The notes: a model not told the origin generated them from the letters alone. A DNA stretch of 64,000 nt from Sedimentibacter sp. (GCA_018436705.1 JAHDLA010000015.1:1-64000), one strand, 5' to 3'; positions 9,515 to 19,100 are shown, counted from the stretch's first letter. A program made the numbers and translations.

Positions 9515-10428
9515 TGATAAGATTTTATAAAAACAGAAAGATATTTTTTGCTGTATCAGCTGCTATCATGATAATAGGGATAATTTCACTGTTTGTAAAT
9601 GGTGTTGATTTAGCAATTCAGTTTAAAGGCGGCGCAATAATAAAGTATTCTTATGAAGGAGAAATTGATCAACAGTTAGTTGCCGAGACTGCAACAAAGA
9701 TTCTAAACAGAAGCACAGAAGTACAGCTAACAGATGATTTAGCAACACATAGCAAGAAAATAGTATTTAACCTGTCAGGCAGCAATGGGTTGGAAGCCGG
9801 AGAGCAGGATAAGCTGGATGCAGAATTAAAAGCTAAATTTCCTGAAGCTAATTTAGAACTTGCAGAATCAAATGTGGTAGAGCCGTTTATAGGGAAAAGA
9901 TTTTTAACAAACGGAATGATTGCCATAGCTTTAACTGCTTTATTTATAATTGTGTATGTAAGATTCAGATTTAAAAAAATATCAGGAATGTCGGCGGGAG
10001 TAATAGGTTTGATTGCGTTACTGCATGATATACTGATAGTCTTTTTCACATTTGTAATATTCAGGATGCCAATAAATGATTCATTTATTGCAGTTACGTT
10101 AACTATAATAGGATATTCAATCAACGATACAATAGTAGTGTACGATAGAATCAGAGAAAATCAGCCTTACTACCTGAAGAAGTCATTTGAAGAACTTGTA
10201 GATGCAAGCATAAACCAGACGTTGTCAAGATCGGTTAAAACAAGTGTGACTACAGGAGCAAGTATTATAATAGTATATATTCTTGCGTTTGTTTACAATA
10301 TTGATTCAATTAAGACTTTTTCAATTCCTATGTTTATAGGAATCGTAAGTGGCTGCTATTCTACAGTTTGCCTAGCAGGACCTATGATGGTTATGTGGCA
10401 TAACAGAAATCAGGCTATGACATCATAA
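9514..10428 (+). CDS. secF: Protein translocase subunit SecF
   Basis: Partner of SecD. The 304-residue protein has one N-terminal helix, an extracytoplasmic domain (VDLAIQFKGGAIIKY is the SecF D1 motif) and five C-terminal helices. The signature GYSINDTIVVYDRIREN lies around residue 200-216. The ATG overlaps the secD stop by one base, and AAGGAGG lies inside the last secD codons. Fifteen bases separate its end from the thioesterase gene, so transcription probably continues. Confidence 0.96.
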   Translation: MIRFYKNRKIFFAVSAAIMIIGIISLFVNGVDLAIQFKGGAIIKYSYEGEIDQQLVAETATKILNRSTEVQLTDDLATHSKKIVFNLSGSNGLEAGEQDKLDAELKAKFPEANLELAESNVVEPFIGKRFLTNGMIAIALTALFIIVYVRFRFKKISGMSAGVIGLIALLHDILIVFFTFVIFRMPINDSFIAVTLTIIGYSINDTIVVYDRIRENQPYYLKKSFEELVDASINQTLSRSVKTSVTTGASIIIVYILAFVYNIDSIKTFSIPMFIGIVSGCYSTVCLAGPMMVMWHNRNQAMTS

Positions 10429-10443
10429 GACTCGGAGGAATTA

Positions 10444-10866
10444 ATGGATAAATTTATCAACACGAGGCTGGTAAAATCAGAAGACCTCAATCACCACGGC
10501 ACTTTGTTCGCAGGAAGAACAGCAGAATGGTTTGTTGAATCAGCATTTATTGCCGCATCTTCAACATTCGGAAATCCGGAAAATATAGTATGCCTAAATG
10601 TGCATGGCCTGTTGTTCAAGAAGCCTGTTAATAAAGGAGAGATAGTAAAGTTCACAAGCAGAATCGTTAATTTAGGCAAAACCAGCATAGCAGTTCATAC
10701 AAAAATGGATACTGAAGTATCTAAGACAAGCCCGGTTGAAGGCTTTATAACCTTCATATGTGTGGATGCTGACGGTAAAAAAATGCCCCATGGATTAGTG
10801 CTGGATGAAGCTATAGATGAAGAAGAGAGTATATTGAGAGAACGTGCAGAAAGTTTGAGACAATAA
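10444..10866 (+). CDS. Acyl-CoA thioesterase (hotdog fold, YciA/BACH type)
   Basis: Single-domain hotdog protein of 140 residues predicted to hydrolyse acyl-CoA esters in the cytosol. The N-terminal NHHGTLFAGRTAEWF matches the conserved N-H-x-G-T-L-F-G-G segment of acyl-CoA hydrolases. LLFKKPVNKGEIVKFTSRI matches the second strand block. Length is typical of YciA-like enzymes. Start codon ATG follows CTCGGAGGAATT. It is the last gene of the secDF transcript and is followed by a clear terminator. Chain-length preference cannot be read from sequence. In an acyl-CoA-rich fermenter it may recycle CoA. Confidence 0.88.
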   Translation: MDKFINTRLVKSEDLNHHGTLFAGRTAEWFVESAFIAASSTFGNPENIVCLNVHGLLFKKPVNKGEIVKFTSRIVNLGKTSIAVHTKMDTEVSKTSPVEGFITFICVDADGKKMPHGLVLDEAIDEEESILRERAESLRQ

Positions 10867-10870
10867 TATG

Positions 10871-10898
10871 AAAGAGCAGCGTAAGCTGTTCTTTTTTA
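10871..10898 (+). terminator. Intrinsic terminator after secDF-thioesterase
   Basis: AGAGCAGC, loop GTAA, then GCTGTTCT (one G-U pair), followed directly by TTTTTT. It lies within ten bases of the stop codon. The remaining 260 bases to the chemoreceptor gene are AT-rich; TATAAT at about 11034 is a possible -10 without a convincing -35. Confidence 0.85.
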
Positions 10899-11159
10899 TT
10901 GCCAAAGATGCTTTAATAAATTAAAAAGCTGATATTTCAACTTGTCAAAAATTATCAAAAAAAGTCCATAAAATGTCATAGTATTGTCATTGACAACTCA
11001 TTCCAAATTATTTCAATTTTCTTACATATCTTTTATAATTATCTAATTAGTATTAAAGAATTAAAATAAATATTAATTGACTAAACTAAAAGGGAGGTAT
11101 GTTGGTTTATTGAAAGCTTAATGCAAAAAAATTTACAGTAAAAATCAAAAGGAGAATCT

Positions 11160-13166
11160 ATGACAAAATTAAAAAGTATAAGAACAAAATTATCTCTGGC
11201 TTTTGGCTTATTGATTCTGATAGTATGTGCAGGCCTTGGACTAATAACATACGTTCAATCATCATCTGCCATATCATCGCAGGTGGATGAATCACTGGCG
11301 CAGCTTGCAAGAGAATCGTCCAAGCTTGTTAAGGAAAGAAATGATCTCCATTTAAACACACTTGAAGTAGCAGCTGAAAGTGATTTAATTAAATCAGACA
11401 CAATAGCTATAGATGAGAAGCTGAATTTTCTTAAAAGAGAAGTTGAACGAAGCGGACATTTGTCAATGGCTGTTGTCGATGTAAATGGAAATGGTCTAAA
11501 TACCAAAGGAGAATTAGTTAGTGTTTCAGAAAGAGAATATTTTAAAAAAGCCATGTCCGGAGAAAACTCAGTTACAGATCCAATGGTTAATAAAATAGAT
11601 GGCAGCATAATAGTTATGTATGCAGTACCAATAAAGAACGGAAGTGCAGTAAAGGGTGTACTGCTTGCCGGAAGAGATGGAAATGAGCTAAGTGATATGG
11701 TCAATGATATAAAGTTTGGGGAAAATGGTGAAGCATTCATGATTGGTAAAGATGGAACAACGGTTGCTCATCCTAATCGTGAACTTGTTTTAAACATGGA
11801 CAATGATTTTGAAAATGTATCAAGCGATGCCGGGCTGCAATCTCTTGTGGAGCTGGAAAAGCAGATGGTTGAAGGTAAAACAGATACAGGTGAATATGAA
11901 TATAACGGCATTACTAAGTATATGGCATTTACTCCTGTAGAAGGAACTAATTGGTTCTTGGGGCTTACATCTCCAAAATCGGAGGCCATGGAAAAGGTAA
12001 ATAAAATAACCAACATAATTATTTCTGTTTCAATTGGGTTTATTGTAGTTGGCATTTTAGTAACAATTGTAATTTCTGCAAGCATTTCAAAACCGATAAA
12101 ATTAGCATCAGAACATTTGCAAGTGTTGTCCACGGGAGATTTTACAAAGAATATTCCTTCTAAGCTTCTAAAGCTAAACGATGAGGTAGGGATTTTGGCA
12201 AACGCCATGAATACTATGCAGCAATCACTGGGTGGTCTAATACGTAATGTTGCCGGCGAATCTACAGAGGTTACATATATGCTTGGACAAATCAGTAATG
12301 AAATTATTGAACTTAATAAGAGCATAGAAGAGATAACTGCAACTACAGAAGAGCTTTCCGCATCAACAGAAGAAACCGCATCAGCAACAGAAGAAATGAA
12401 TGTTACTTCTTCAGAAATAGAAGGTGCTGTGCAGTCAGTGGCAAATAAATCGCAGGAAGGAGCAGTTACAGCCAACAGCATGAACGATATGGCTGAAAGC
12501 ATGAAAGAAAATGCTGCTAATTCAAAGAAGGAAGCAATTGAAATTTATGAGAGAACAAAAACAAGCATGGAAAACGCAATTAAACAGTCTAAATCAGTGG
12601 AACAGATTAACGTTTTGTCTGAAGCCATACTTGAAATAGCATCACAAACTAATTTACTGGCTTTAAATGCCGCAATAGAGGCGGCAAGAGCAGGCGAAGC
12701 CGGCAAAGGATTTGCCGTTGTAGCAGATGAAATAAGAACTCTGGCTGTAAATTCGCAGAATACGGTTTCAAGAATTAAAGAAGTAACACAATTGATTTTA
12801 GTGGCTGTAAATAATTTATCAGCCAGTGCTCATGAAATAATGGGATTTATAGACGGAAAGGTGCTCAAGGATTATGATACACTTGTTGATTCTAGTGAAT
12901 TATACAGTCACAATTCATCAAAAATAAACGATATGGTTACCGATTTCAGTGCGGCATCCGAAGAAATACTGGTGTCAATGCAAAATATGGTACATGCTTT
13001 AAATGAAGTAGCCTCGGCTTCTACAGAAGGGGCACAGGGGGCAACCAGTATTGCTCAGAGTACGACTACAATTGCTCAAATGTCGGGTGAAGTTTCAAAG
13101 CTTTCGGAATCTGCAAAAGAAAAATCAAATACGCTTATTGAGGCGGTATCAAAAATCAAATTATAG
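11160..13166 (+). CDS. Methyl-accepting chemotaxis protein with extracellular dCache-like sensor
   Basis: Chemoreceptor of 668 residues. Order: signal-anchor helix (about 11-33); large extracellular domain to about 275, of Cache type ([23 protein letters not shown] and [17 protein letters not shown] are typical); second helix about 282-305; HAMP ([14 protein letters not shown]); then the long cytoplasmic signalling coil with its conserved tip near residue 495-530 ([20 protein letters not shown]). dCache domains often bind amino acids, which would suit this organism, but the ligand is unknown. ATG follows AAAGGAGAATCT. CheW and an EAL protein follow closely (9-base gap, then overlap), suggesting one signalling operon. 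Confidence 0.94.
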   Translation: MTKLKSIRTKLSLAFGLLILIVCAGLGLITYVQSSSAISSQVDESLAQLARESSKLVKERNDLHLNTLEVAAESDLIKSDTIAIDEKLNFLKREVERSGHLSMAVVDVNGNGLNTKGELVSVSEREYFKKAMSGENSVTDPMVNKIDGSIIVMYAVPIKNGSAVKGVLLAGRDGNELSDMVNDIKFGENGEAFMIGKDGTTVAHPNRELVLNMDNDFENVSSDAGLQSLVELEKQMVEGKTDTGEYEYNGITKYMAFTPVEGTNWFLGLTSPKSEAMEKVNKITNIIISVSIGFIVVGILVTIVISASISKPIKLASEHLQVLSTGDFTKNIPSKLLKLNDEVGILANAMNTMQQSLGGLIRNVAGESTEVTYMLGQISNEIIELNKSIEEITATTEELSASTEETASATEEMNVTSSEIEGAVQSVANKSQEGAVTANSMNDMAESMKENAANSKKEAIEIYERTKTSMENAIKQSKSVEQINVLSEAILEIASQTNLLALNAAIEAARAGEAGKGFAVVADEIRTLAVNSQNTVSRIKEVTQLILVAVNNLSASAHEIMGFIDGKVLKDYDTLVDSSELYSHNSSKINDMVTDFSAASEEILVSMQNMVHALNEVASASTEGAQGATSIAQSTTTIAQMSGEVSKLSESAKEKSNTLIEAVSKIKL

Positions 13167-13175
13167 GGGGGAAAG

Positions 13176-13616
13176 ATGGCAGAAGTTAAGCAGATAGTAG
13201 TTTTTAAATTGGGGGAAACAGACTACGGTTTTCCGATAGAACAAGTAAATGAAATTATTAAATATATTCCTGTTTCAAAGATACCTAATTCTTCGGTATA
13301 CGTGGAAGGAACGTGCAATTTAAGAGGCAAACTGCATGTTATATTAAACCTTAGAAGTATAGTTGGATTGGAAGCAAGTACAACCCATGATAATTCTTAT
13401 ATAGTAATTGCAAATAATTATGATGCCGGCTTTATTGTTGACGAGGTTAAGATGATTGCTTCAATATCCGAAGAAGACATTATTGACACTGATACATTGG
13501 CTAAATATATTGATGATAATTACATACTATACATTATTAAGTATAACAACAAATTAGTCAATGTGTTGAATTTGGAGAGCATAACAAGCAGGAGTCTGAA
13601 TAATGTCGAAAAATAG
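13176..13616 (+). CDS. cheW: CheW-like chemotaxis coupling protein
   Basis: A 146-residue single CheW domain that would bridge the receptor at 11160-13166 to a CheA kinase. Recognisable features are IVVFKLGETDYGFPIEQVNEII at the N-terminus, the GTCNLRGKLHVILNLRSIVG strand block (in CheW normally N-R-G-x-x-x-P-V-x-D-L), and a C-terminal NVLNLESI. The start follows AGGGGGGAAAG. It overlaps the EAL gene by 14 bases. A dedicated receptor-CheW pair next to a c-di-GMP phosphodiesterase suggests an input into c-di-GMP turnover; that link is inferred from position only. Confidence 0.9.
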   Translation: MAEVKQIVVFKLGETDYGFPIEQVNEIIKYIPVSKIPNSSVYVEGTCNLRGKLHVILNLRSIVGLEASTTHDNSYIVIANNYDAGFIVDEVKMIASISEEDIIDTDTLAKYIDDNYILYIIKYNNKLVNVLNLESITSRSLNNVEK

Positions 13617-14412
13617 CCATAAGGAAATCAGCATTTTGATGGAAAACTTAGATTATAATGAGTTTTTCGTACATTATCAGCCGATAGTAGATGCTACGAC
13701 TTATGAAGTTCAATGGGTAGAAGCGTTAGCTAGATGGAACAGTCCCATAATAGGTACTGTGAGCCCTGACAAGTTTATTCCCGTTTTGGAAGAGAAGTTA
13801 CACATAATTCCTATTGGTATGCGCATCCTTAAAAAAGCCTGCAAGCAACTTGAAAAATGGCATAGAAATGGCTGTACAAATAGTGGTATATCAGTAAACG
13901 TTTCATTTTTGCAGCTTCAGCAGCACAATTTTGCTGAAGCTGTGGTTACTACGCTGCATGAACTTGGGCTGAAGCCGCACAATCTTGTTCTGGAAATAAC
14001 AGAGAGTGTAAAGTTAAGGGGAAATGAACATGCGTTACAAACACTAAAAGTTCTAAAGGAAATGGGAATAAGAATATCAATTGATGACTTTGGCACAGGG
14101 TATAACTGCTTAAAATGCTTACAGGAATTTGAATTTACCAGCATAAAAATAGACAGGTCTTTCGTTGCAAATATGGAAAATAGCAGATGTAAAATTATAA
14201 TTGACAGTATAATTTCACTTGGGCATCGAATGGGAGTAAAGGTTATAGCAGAGGGAGTTGAAACTGTTGAACAATGTGATCAGCTTAAGCGTATGGGGTG
14301 TGATATGCTTCAGGGATATTATTTCTATTGGCCTTCTTCGGCAGAAGAATTAAGTTTATTTTTAAGAAATGACTTTATTAATAAATCAATGGTTCAACAG
14401 GAAATATATTAA
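13603..14412 (+). CDS. EAL-domain cyclic-di-GMP phosphodiesterase
   Basis: Single EAL domain of 269 residues predicted to hydrolyse c-di-GMP to pGpG. The metal and catalytic motifs are all present: EALARW (EAL), VNVS, EITES, IDDFGTGYNCL (DDFGTG), KIDRSF, EGVET and the terminal QGYYF. Unlike the GGDEF protein at 17.0 kb, it should be active. There is no sensory domain, so regulation probably comes from its neighbours. ATG 13603 lies inside the end of cheW with AGGAG eight bases upstream, so it is translationally linked to cheW. Confidence 0.92.
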   Translation: MSKNSHKEISILMENLDYNEFFVHYQPIVDATTYEVQWVEALARWNSPIIGTVSPDKFIPVLEEKLHIIPIGMRILKKACKQLEKWHRNGCTNSGISVNVSFLQLQQHNFAEAVVTTLHELGLKPHNLVLEITESVKLRGNEHALQTLKVLKEMGIRISIDDFGTGYNCLKCLQEFEFTSIKIDRSFVANMENSRCKIIIDSIISLGHRMGVKVIAEGVETVEQCDQLKRMGCDMLQGYYFYWPSSAEELSLFLRNDFINKSMVQQEIY

Positions 14413-14443
14413 TTTTATATGTCAATGCTTAAATATAGATAAA

Positions 14444-14513
14444 ATGAACTTATGGTGATATTATAGTAGTCAATAAGCAGTATACTATGGTAACATAAGT
14501 TCATTAATTTTTG
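14444..14513 (+). terminator. Terminator after the chemoreceptor-CheW-EAL operon
   Basis: An 11-bp perfect stem (14444-14454 with 14494-14504, ATGAACTTATG and CATAAGTTCAT) encloses a second AGTA/TACT repeat and is followed by TAATTTTTG. The long structured loop is unusual for a plain terminator. Confidence 0.6.
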
Positions 14514-14540
14514 TAATAAAAAAGAGGAAGACGGGTAAAC

Positions 14541-16154
14541 ATGAGCAATATGACATTTGGTGAATGCCTCAAATGCATGCTTTCGGCTTTAGATATAAGC
14601 ATGAATCGCCTGGCTAAGTATATTAATGTAGATAATTCGCTCGTTAACAGATGGGTTCATGGGGAAAGAATTCCTCCTTACGGTTCATCTTATATTGACA
14701 ATATTGCGTCGTACATCTCAAAAAACGTTTACAATGCATATCAAAATAAGAAATTAAATGAAATTATTGCTAAACAGGGATTTAGCAATAATTCATGCGG
14801 TACAGAAGATATAATAAAAAGAATTCTGTTAGAAGCTCAGGGATATTCATTTGAATGTAGAAAAAGACATTTAGACAAAACAGTGAAAAACTCAGGCAAA
14901 ACTTCAGCCTTTAAAATTTCTGAGACAGTAGATATGGAAGTAAATAATGATGATTTGATACAAACAAAAATGATAGACGGTATAGTTGGAATGTCAAGCA
15001 ATGATAAAGTTATTTTCGGTTCTGAAAATATAATTAAGTATGCTTTTAATATGCTTTATGAAGCAGTAAAAGAGGATAAAAAAAATAAAATAATCTATTT
15101 GACTTTTAACAGCGATGTTAGCAAAAATAATAATGAAATGTTGAAATTGCAAAGTTACTTAGGAACAATAACAAAAAATGGGTGGGAAATTACTATTTTA
15201 ATGAAACTTGACAATAATTTTAGCAGAGTATTAAATTTTATCAGGCTTTCCATACCATTGATTTTTTCAGGCAAGCTGAATATTTATTATTACATTAATT
15301 ATGCTATATGCAACGAAGAAAGAGAAATGCTTATAATTCCTAATACTAGTGCAATGTCTGGCTTTATGCATAATCGTAATACCGGATTGAATACTGCGTT
15401 TTATCTAAAATGCGCGAGTGCTGTTAATGCATTTAAAGATCATTTTGAATCAATGATGGAAAAAAATGCTCATCCGCTAATAAAGAAATATGACTCAAAA
15501 GCATACTTGGAGTATTGCCGGAATTTAGTAGAATCAGATGAAACAATAGGAAATCGTATGGTATTTCGATCTGATTTAGATTCAATACTGCTTCCTGAGC
15601 ATATATATGTAAGATTTCTTAATAAATTAAATCTTTCCGATGACGTAGTAAAAATTGCTTTATATAACTACAAAAAACAGTGCAAGGCCTTTCAAAAGAA
15701 TATAAAAAATTATGAATATAACGAAATATATCTTATGGATTCAATAAGCAGTTTAATACAGACAAATAAATTTTGCATGAATTATTATGAGGGAGTTCAA
15801 TATATAAAATTAGAAATTGAAGAAATTATTGAAGTGTTGGAAAACATCATACATAATATAAAAAAATATAAACATTACAAAATTTCATTTATAAATAGAA
15901 AAATAGAAAATTTGATAACAGCTAAAAACTTTTCTTTTGTACTGAAGGAGAGAAAAGCGCTATTTTATGAAAGTTGTAATGATAGAACCAATTATCCGTC
16001 AATACGGCTGTCTATCGAAGAACCGACTTTCATAAAAGCCTTCGAAGAATATTTTATGCAGGGTTGGGAGCATATAACGCCTGCAAACAAAGAAAAATCA
16101 GAGGCTATAATGTTTCTTAAAAGACATATAGAGGCCCTAAAAAGGCAAGCCTAA
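14541..16154 (+). CDS. Helix-turn-helix protein with large C-terminal region of unknown function
   Basis: A 537-residue protein. Residues about 8-60 resemble a Cro/C1-type HTH (LSALDISMNRLAKYINVDNS, then LVNRWVHGERIPP), with the serine/asparagine-rich recognition helix expected of that fold. The rest, about 450 residues, matches no domain I recognise. It contains a segment DKVIFGSENIIKYAFNMLYEAV and a repeated Glu/Ile-rich helical part near 415-440. There is no membrane segment. ATG follows AAGAGGAAGACGGG. It is a single gene between two terminators. It could be a transcription factor sensing through its large C-terminal region, but this is unproven. Confidence 0.72.
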   Translation: MSNMTFGECLKCMLSALDISMNRLAKYINVDNSLVNRWVHGERIPPYGSSYIDNIASYISKNVYNAYQNKKLNEIIAKQGFSNNSCGTEDIIKRILLEAQGYSFECRKRHLDKTVKNSGKTSAFKISETVDMEVNNDDLIQTKMIDGIVGMSSNDKVIFGSENIIKYAFNMLYEAVKEDKKNKIIYLTFNSDVSKNNNEMLKLQSYLGTITKNGWEITILMKLDNNFSRVLNFIRLSIPLIFSGKLNIYYYINYAICNEEREMLIIPNTSAMSGFMHNRNTGLNTAFYLKCASAVNAFKDHFESMMEKNAHPLIKKYDSKAYLEYCRNLVESDETIGNRMVFRSDLDSILLPEHIYVRFLNKLNLSDDVVKIALYNYKKQCKAFQKNIKNYEYNEIYLMDSISSLIQTNKFCMNYYEGVQYIKLEIEEIIEVLENIIHNIKKYKHYKISFINRKIENLITAKNFSFVLKERKALFYESCNDRTNYPSIRLSIEEPTFIKAFEEYFMQGWEHITPANKEKSEAIMFLKRHIEALKRQA

Positions 16155-16173
16155 GCTAAAAGATATATATTGT

Positions 16174-16202
16174 AGAGGATAACATTTGTTATTCTTTTTT
16201 TT
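16174..16202 (+). terminator. Intrinsic terminator
   Basis: AGGATAACA, two-base loop, then TGTTATTCT (one G-U pair), running into eight T residues. It closes the HTH protein gene. Confidence 0.8.
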
Positions 16203-16330
16203 ATATATTTTGCAATGAGTTGATCATAGACTGCCCTAGAAAAGTTGACAGAGCGGTTTATAAGATACATACATTTATTTGATAAAATTCGATTTTCATG
16301 TTAAAATATAGAAAATATATGAGGAAATAT

Positions 16331-16990
16331 ATGAAAAAAATCACTAAAATTGAAGTTCAAAAAAACAATAGAGATAGAGTTAATATCTATATTGACGATA
16401 CTTTTGCTTTTGGTATTGATTTGAATATTATGATGAAGTATTCACTGACTAAAAATATGGAGATTGAGCAGCTATTTATAGATGAAATATTAAAGGCAGA
16501 AGAAGAGATACATGTATATAACTACGCACTGACATTATTATCAAGGCGTGCCATGAGTGAAAAACAAGTAAGAACCAAAATGGGAATCAAAGGATATGAC
16601 GAAGCTTTTATCGACAGGGCTATATTAAAACTAAAATATCAAAAATATCTGGATGATGAAAGATACAGTGAGATGCTCATAAACGATAAGGCCAACATTT
16701 CAAAATACGGAAAAAGAAAAATAAAGCATGTATTGTATGAGAAAGGAATAGACAGAGATATAATTGAAGAAAAAATAAAATGCTTATCAGAGGAGGATGA
16801 ATTAAAAAGAGCGTATTCAGTGGGATTAAAGAAAATTAGTTCTCTGAAAGAAGACGATGACAGAAAAAAATATGTAAAATTATCGAGATTTCTTATTAAT
16901 AAAGGCTTTGAATTGGACACAGTGAGAAAATCAGTATCGCGTTTACTCAAAGCAAGCTTAGATGATTTTGGAGACTTTGAAGATATTTAA
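16331..16990 (+). CDS. recX: RecX-family regulator of RecA
   Basis: Protein of 219 residues, all helical, that binds RecA filaments and limits strand exchange. Typical blocks are the N-terminal KITKIEVQKNNRDRVNIYID, YALTLLSRRAMSEKQVRTKM (the conserved Y-A-L-x-x-L-x-x-R-x-x-S-E-x-E-L segment) and a second repeat with KYLDDERYSE. The ATG at 16331 is preferred because GAGGAAATAT sits just before it; an upstream in-frame ATG at 16298 lacks a binding site. It is not next to recA. The following GGDEF-like gene is 23 bases downstream and may be co-transcribed. Confidence 0.88.
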   Translation: MKKITKIEVQKNNRDRVNIYIDDTFAFGIDLNIMMKYSLTKNMEIEQLFIDEILKAEEEIHVYNYALTLLSRRAMSEKQVRTKMGIKGYDEAFIDRAILKLKYQKYLDDERYSEMLINDKANISKYGKRKIKHVLYEKGIDRDIIEEKIKCLSEEDELKRAYSVGLKKISSLKEDDDRKKYVKLSRFLINKGFELDTVRKSVSRLLKASLDDFGDFEDI

Positions 16991-17013
16991 AATGCTTCGA
17001 AAGGGGTTAGAAT

Positions 17014-17901
17014 ATGAAGGAATTTGCGAATTACATATCCGATGGGATTGTTGAATGTAGAATAGTTAAAGATAAATCAAATAAAATAGATATAATTGCA
17101 ATTTATGCAAATAAACAGACAGAAACAATAACAGGAAAGACAGTTGATGAAATTCTAAATAAAAAAATGAAAGAAGTTTTTCCAGCTATAGCAGATTCGA
17201 TATTTGACTGGCCGATAATATTAAGTGAAGCGGCGATGACAAGTGAACATAAAATTATCGAACAATACGTTGTAGGTTTTGACAAATATGTGAGATTCAG
17301 TGTTTTTGGATTTAAGGAAGACACTTTTTATATTGCAATGCAGGATATGACAGAAAAAAAGGAGACAAAACGAATTCTGCTTGAAAAAGAAAGAGTTATA
17401 AGACACCTGGAAAATGAAATAAAAGCAAGAGCTAATACAGATATGCTTACTAATCTATATAATTTTCAATTTATGAATGAAAGCATAAAAAGTAGTATTT
17501 CCAGTTATGTGGAAGAAGATATTAATTTCTGTCTTCTTGTGCTGGATATAGATGATTTTAAAAAAATAAATAAAATGTATGGTATGGATGAAGCAGACAA
17601 TATAATTCATGATGTTGCAAATATTTTAAGTGCAAATGCAAGAAAAATAGATGTTGTAGGGAGATACGGAAACGATAAATTTATGATAATTTTGAACAAC
17701 GTCGATATTGATATTGCAAAAATCTTGACTGAAAAAATAAAAAAAGAAATAGAAAGTTACAGCTTGAAATTCAACAACAATTTAAGTGCTTGCGGATCGA
17801 TTGTGGAATACGGAGGAGAAACAATAGAAGAATTTATTGAAAAATCTGAAATTTTAACAACTAAAGCCCAGTCAATGGGCAAAGGTATAATATTGTCGTA
17901 A
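17014..17901 (+). CDS. PAS-GGDEF protein with degenerate, probably inactive GGDEF site
   Basis: Protein of 295 residues with an N-terminal PAS-like domain (about 1-120), a short linker helix and a GGDEF fold from about 140 (ANTDMLTNLYNFQFMNE). The signature that should read GGDEF is GNDKF at residues 219-223, and the upstream metal region reads DIDDFKKINKMYG, missing the usual D after N. Loss of the second Gly and the Glu strongly suggests no diguanylate cyclase activity. It may bind GTP or c-di-GMP, or act as a structural sensor. ATG follows AAGGGG. It sits directly downstream of recX, with no functional link evident. Confidence 0.82.
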   Translation: MKEFANYISDGIVECRIVKDKSNKIDIIAIYANKQTETITGKTVDEILNKKMKEVFPAIADSIFDWPIILSEAAMTSEHKIIEQYVVGFDKYVRFSVFGFKEDTFYIAMQDMTEKKETKRILLEKERVIRHLENEIKARANTDMLTNLYNFQFMNESIKSSISSYVEEDINFCLLVLDIDDFKKINKMYGMDEADNIIHDVANILSANARKIDVVGRYGNDKFMIILNNVDIDIAKILTEKIKKEIESYSLKFNNNLSACGSIVEYGGETIEEFIEKSEILTTKAQSMGKGIILS

Positions 17902-17932
17902 GTGTCTAACGTTAGTAAACTTAAAGCAAAGG

Positions 17933-17977
17933 GATGTATGCAGCTATGTAAAAATTGATGTATACATCTTTTTTTTT
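17933..17977 (+). terminator. Intrinsic terminator after recX/GGDEF unit
   Basis: GATGTAT (17933-17939) pairs with ATACATC (17962-17968), followed by nine T residues. A second weaker A-rich hairpin (AAAAATACT at 18043, AGTATTTTT at 18060) lies in the same 337-base gap, which otherwise holds only the promoter of the next gene. Confidence 0.75.
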
Positions 17978-18172
17978 ATGTCGTCCATGACTTTTTTTAC
18001 GGAATATTTTTAATTGGATTGTGTTAGGTTTGTACTACATAAAAAAATACTGCGTTTTAAGTATTTTTGAAACAGAAAGCTTTTTAGGATAAGTTATAAT
18101 GTCGATTTATTTTTTGTTAGAGATAAATAGAGATGATAAGAAGATAACCAAGGACGAATATATTAATTATAT

Positions 18173-18201
18173 TTGACAAAAAAAAACAACTAATATATAA
18201 T
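18173..18201 (+). promoter_or_regulatory. Sigma-A promoter of the MerR/XRE/cupin regulator
   Basis: TTGACA at 18173-18178, a 17-base spacer consisting mostly of A, and TATAAT at 18196-18201: a perfect consensus. Transcription should start near 18208, about 30 bases before the start codon. Confidence 0.85.
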
Positions 18202-18238
18202 TTAAATTACTAAATAAATGGGAATGAAATGGTGAAAA

Positions 18239-19090
18239 ATGAACGATTCAATATACTCAAAAGACAACTTGACATTTAGCATAAACGATGTTGCCAAGGT
18301 GATTGGAGTAGTACCGGCTACAATAAGAAACTGGGAGAAATCTGGATTATTTGTTGCTAAAAGAGGAGAAAATAATTACAGGATTTATACATTGGATGAT
18401 ATAGAATCTTTAAAAAAGATTAAAGAAGTACTTAATATACAAAAAAACAGCAGAAATGGAATTGCGCAAATACTGCCGTCTATTAACAGCAGTAATCCAC
18501 TCGTGAATATTGTTGAAAAAGAAAAACAACCGGTTTATTCTAAAAAGCTTCTTAACAAGAGGTGGAAGGAATGCAGAGAGAAAATAGGATATACTCTTGA
18601 AGAAGTAAGTAAGGCTGTAGGGATTTCAACATCTCACCTTAGCAAACTTGAAAACGGAAATGCTAACGTAACATTGGAAGTATTGGAGAAAATTGCATGC
18701 TTCTATGGAGAAAGCCCCATATATTTTTTCGATTTAGATTATTCCGAAAAGAAAAAAATTAGTTTAGGGCAAGGAGAAAAAGTAAGTATTGGTGTGCCTG
18801 GTGTTGAGATGGAATCATTAATTGCGGAGAGGGGAACAAGTATTTACCCGATAATGTATACTGTTAAGCCAGGATGTGGGAATTTGGAAGCTCACTCACA
18901 TAGTGGACAGGAGTTTATTTTTATATTATCAGGGAAAATTGAAATTAAGCTAAACGATAATGAAGTTTATTTGCTCAAGAAAAATGATGCCTTCTTTTTT
19001 AGAAGTAAAGAAAAGCATTCGTGGAAAAATCCTGCGTCAAAGAGTGTTGCAACACTTCTCTGGGTGCATTCTCCTTACGATAACAATTAA
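18239..19090 (+). CDS. Regulator with MerR-type HTH, XRE-type HTH and cupin domains
   Basis: Protein of 283 residues with three domains. Residues about 12-70 are a MerR-like winged helix (FSINDVAKVIGVVPATIRNWEKSGL, and NNYRIYTLDDIESL). Residues about 104-160 are a Cro/C1-type HTH (YTLEEVSKAVGISTSHLSKLENG). Residues about 205-275 are a cupin_2 barrel (HSHSGQEFIFILSGKIEI) with histidines that could bind metal or ligand. XRE-cupin proteins are common amino-acid and polyamine regulators; the extra MerR module is uncommon. The ATG at 18239 has only a weak binding site (GGGAATG, 12 bases upstream). It lies next to the aminotransferase/formyltransferase-ACD and DRE-TIM/fhs units and is the likely local regulator, by position. 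Confidence 0.88.
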   Translation: MNDSIYSKDNLTFSINDVAKVIGVVPATIRNWEKSGLFVAKRGENNYRIYTLDDIESLKKIKEVLNIQKNSRNGIAQILPSINSSNPLVNIVEKEKQPVYSKKLLNKRWKECREKIGYTLEEVSKAVGISTSHLSKLENGNANVTLEVLEKIACFYGESPIYFFDLDYSEKKKISLGQGEKVSIGVPGVEMESLIAERGTSIYPIMYTVKPGCGNLEAHSHSGQEFIFILSGKIEIKLNDNEVYLLKKNDAFFFRSKEKHSWKNPASKSVATLLWVHSPYDNN

Positions 19091-19100
19091 TGCTTATACA

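Noticed and set aside
11255..12502. Minus-strand open frames of 161 and 244 codons inside the second chemoreceptor
   Set aside because: Both lie opposite a complete receptor, lack binding sites and have Ser-rich translations mirroring the coiled coil.
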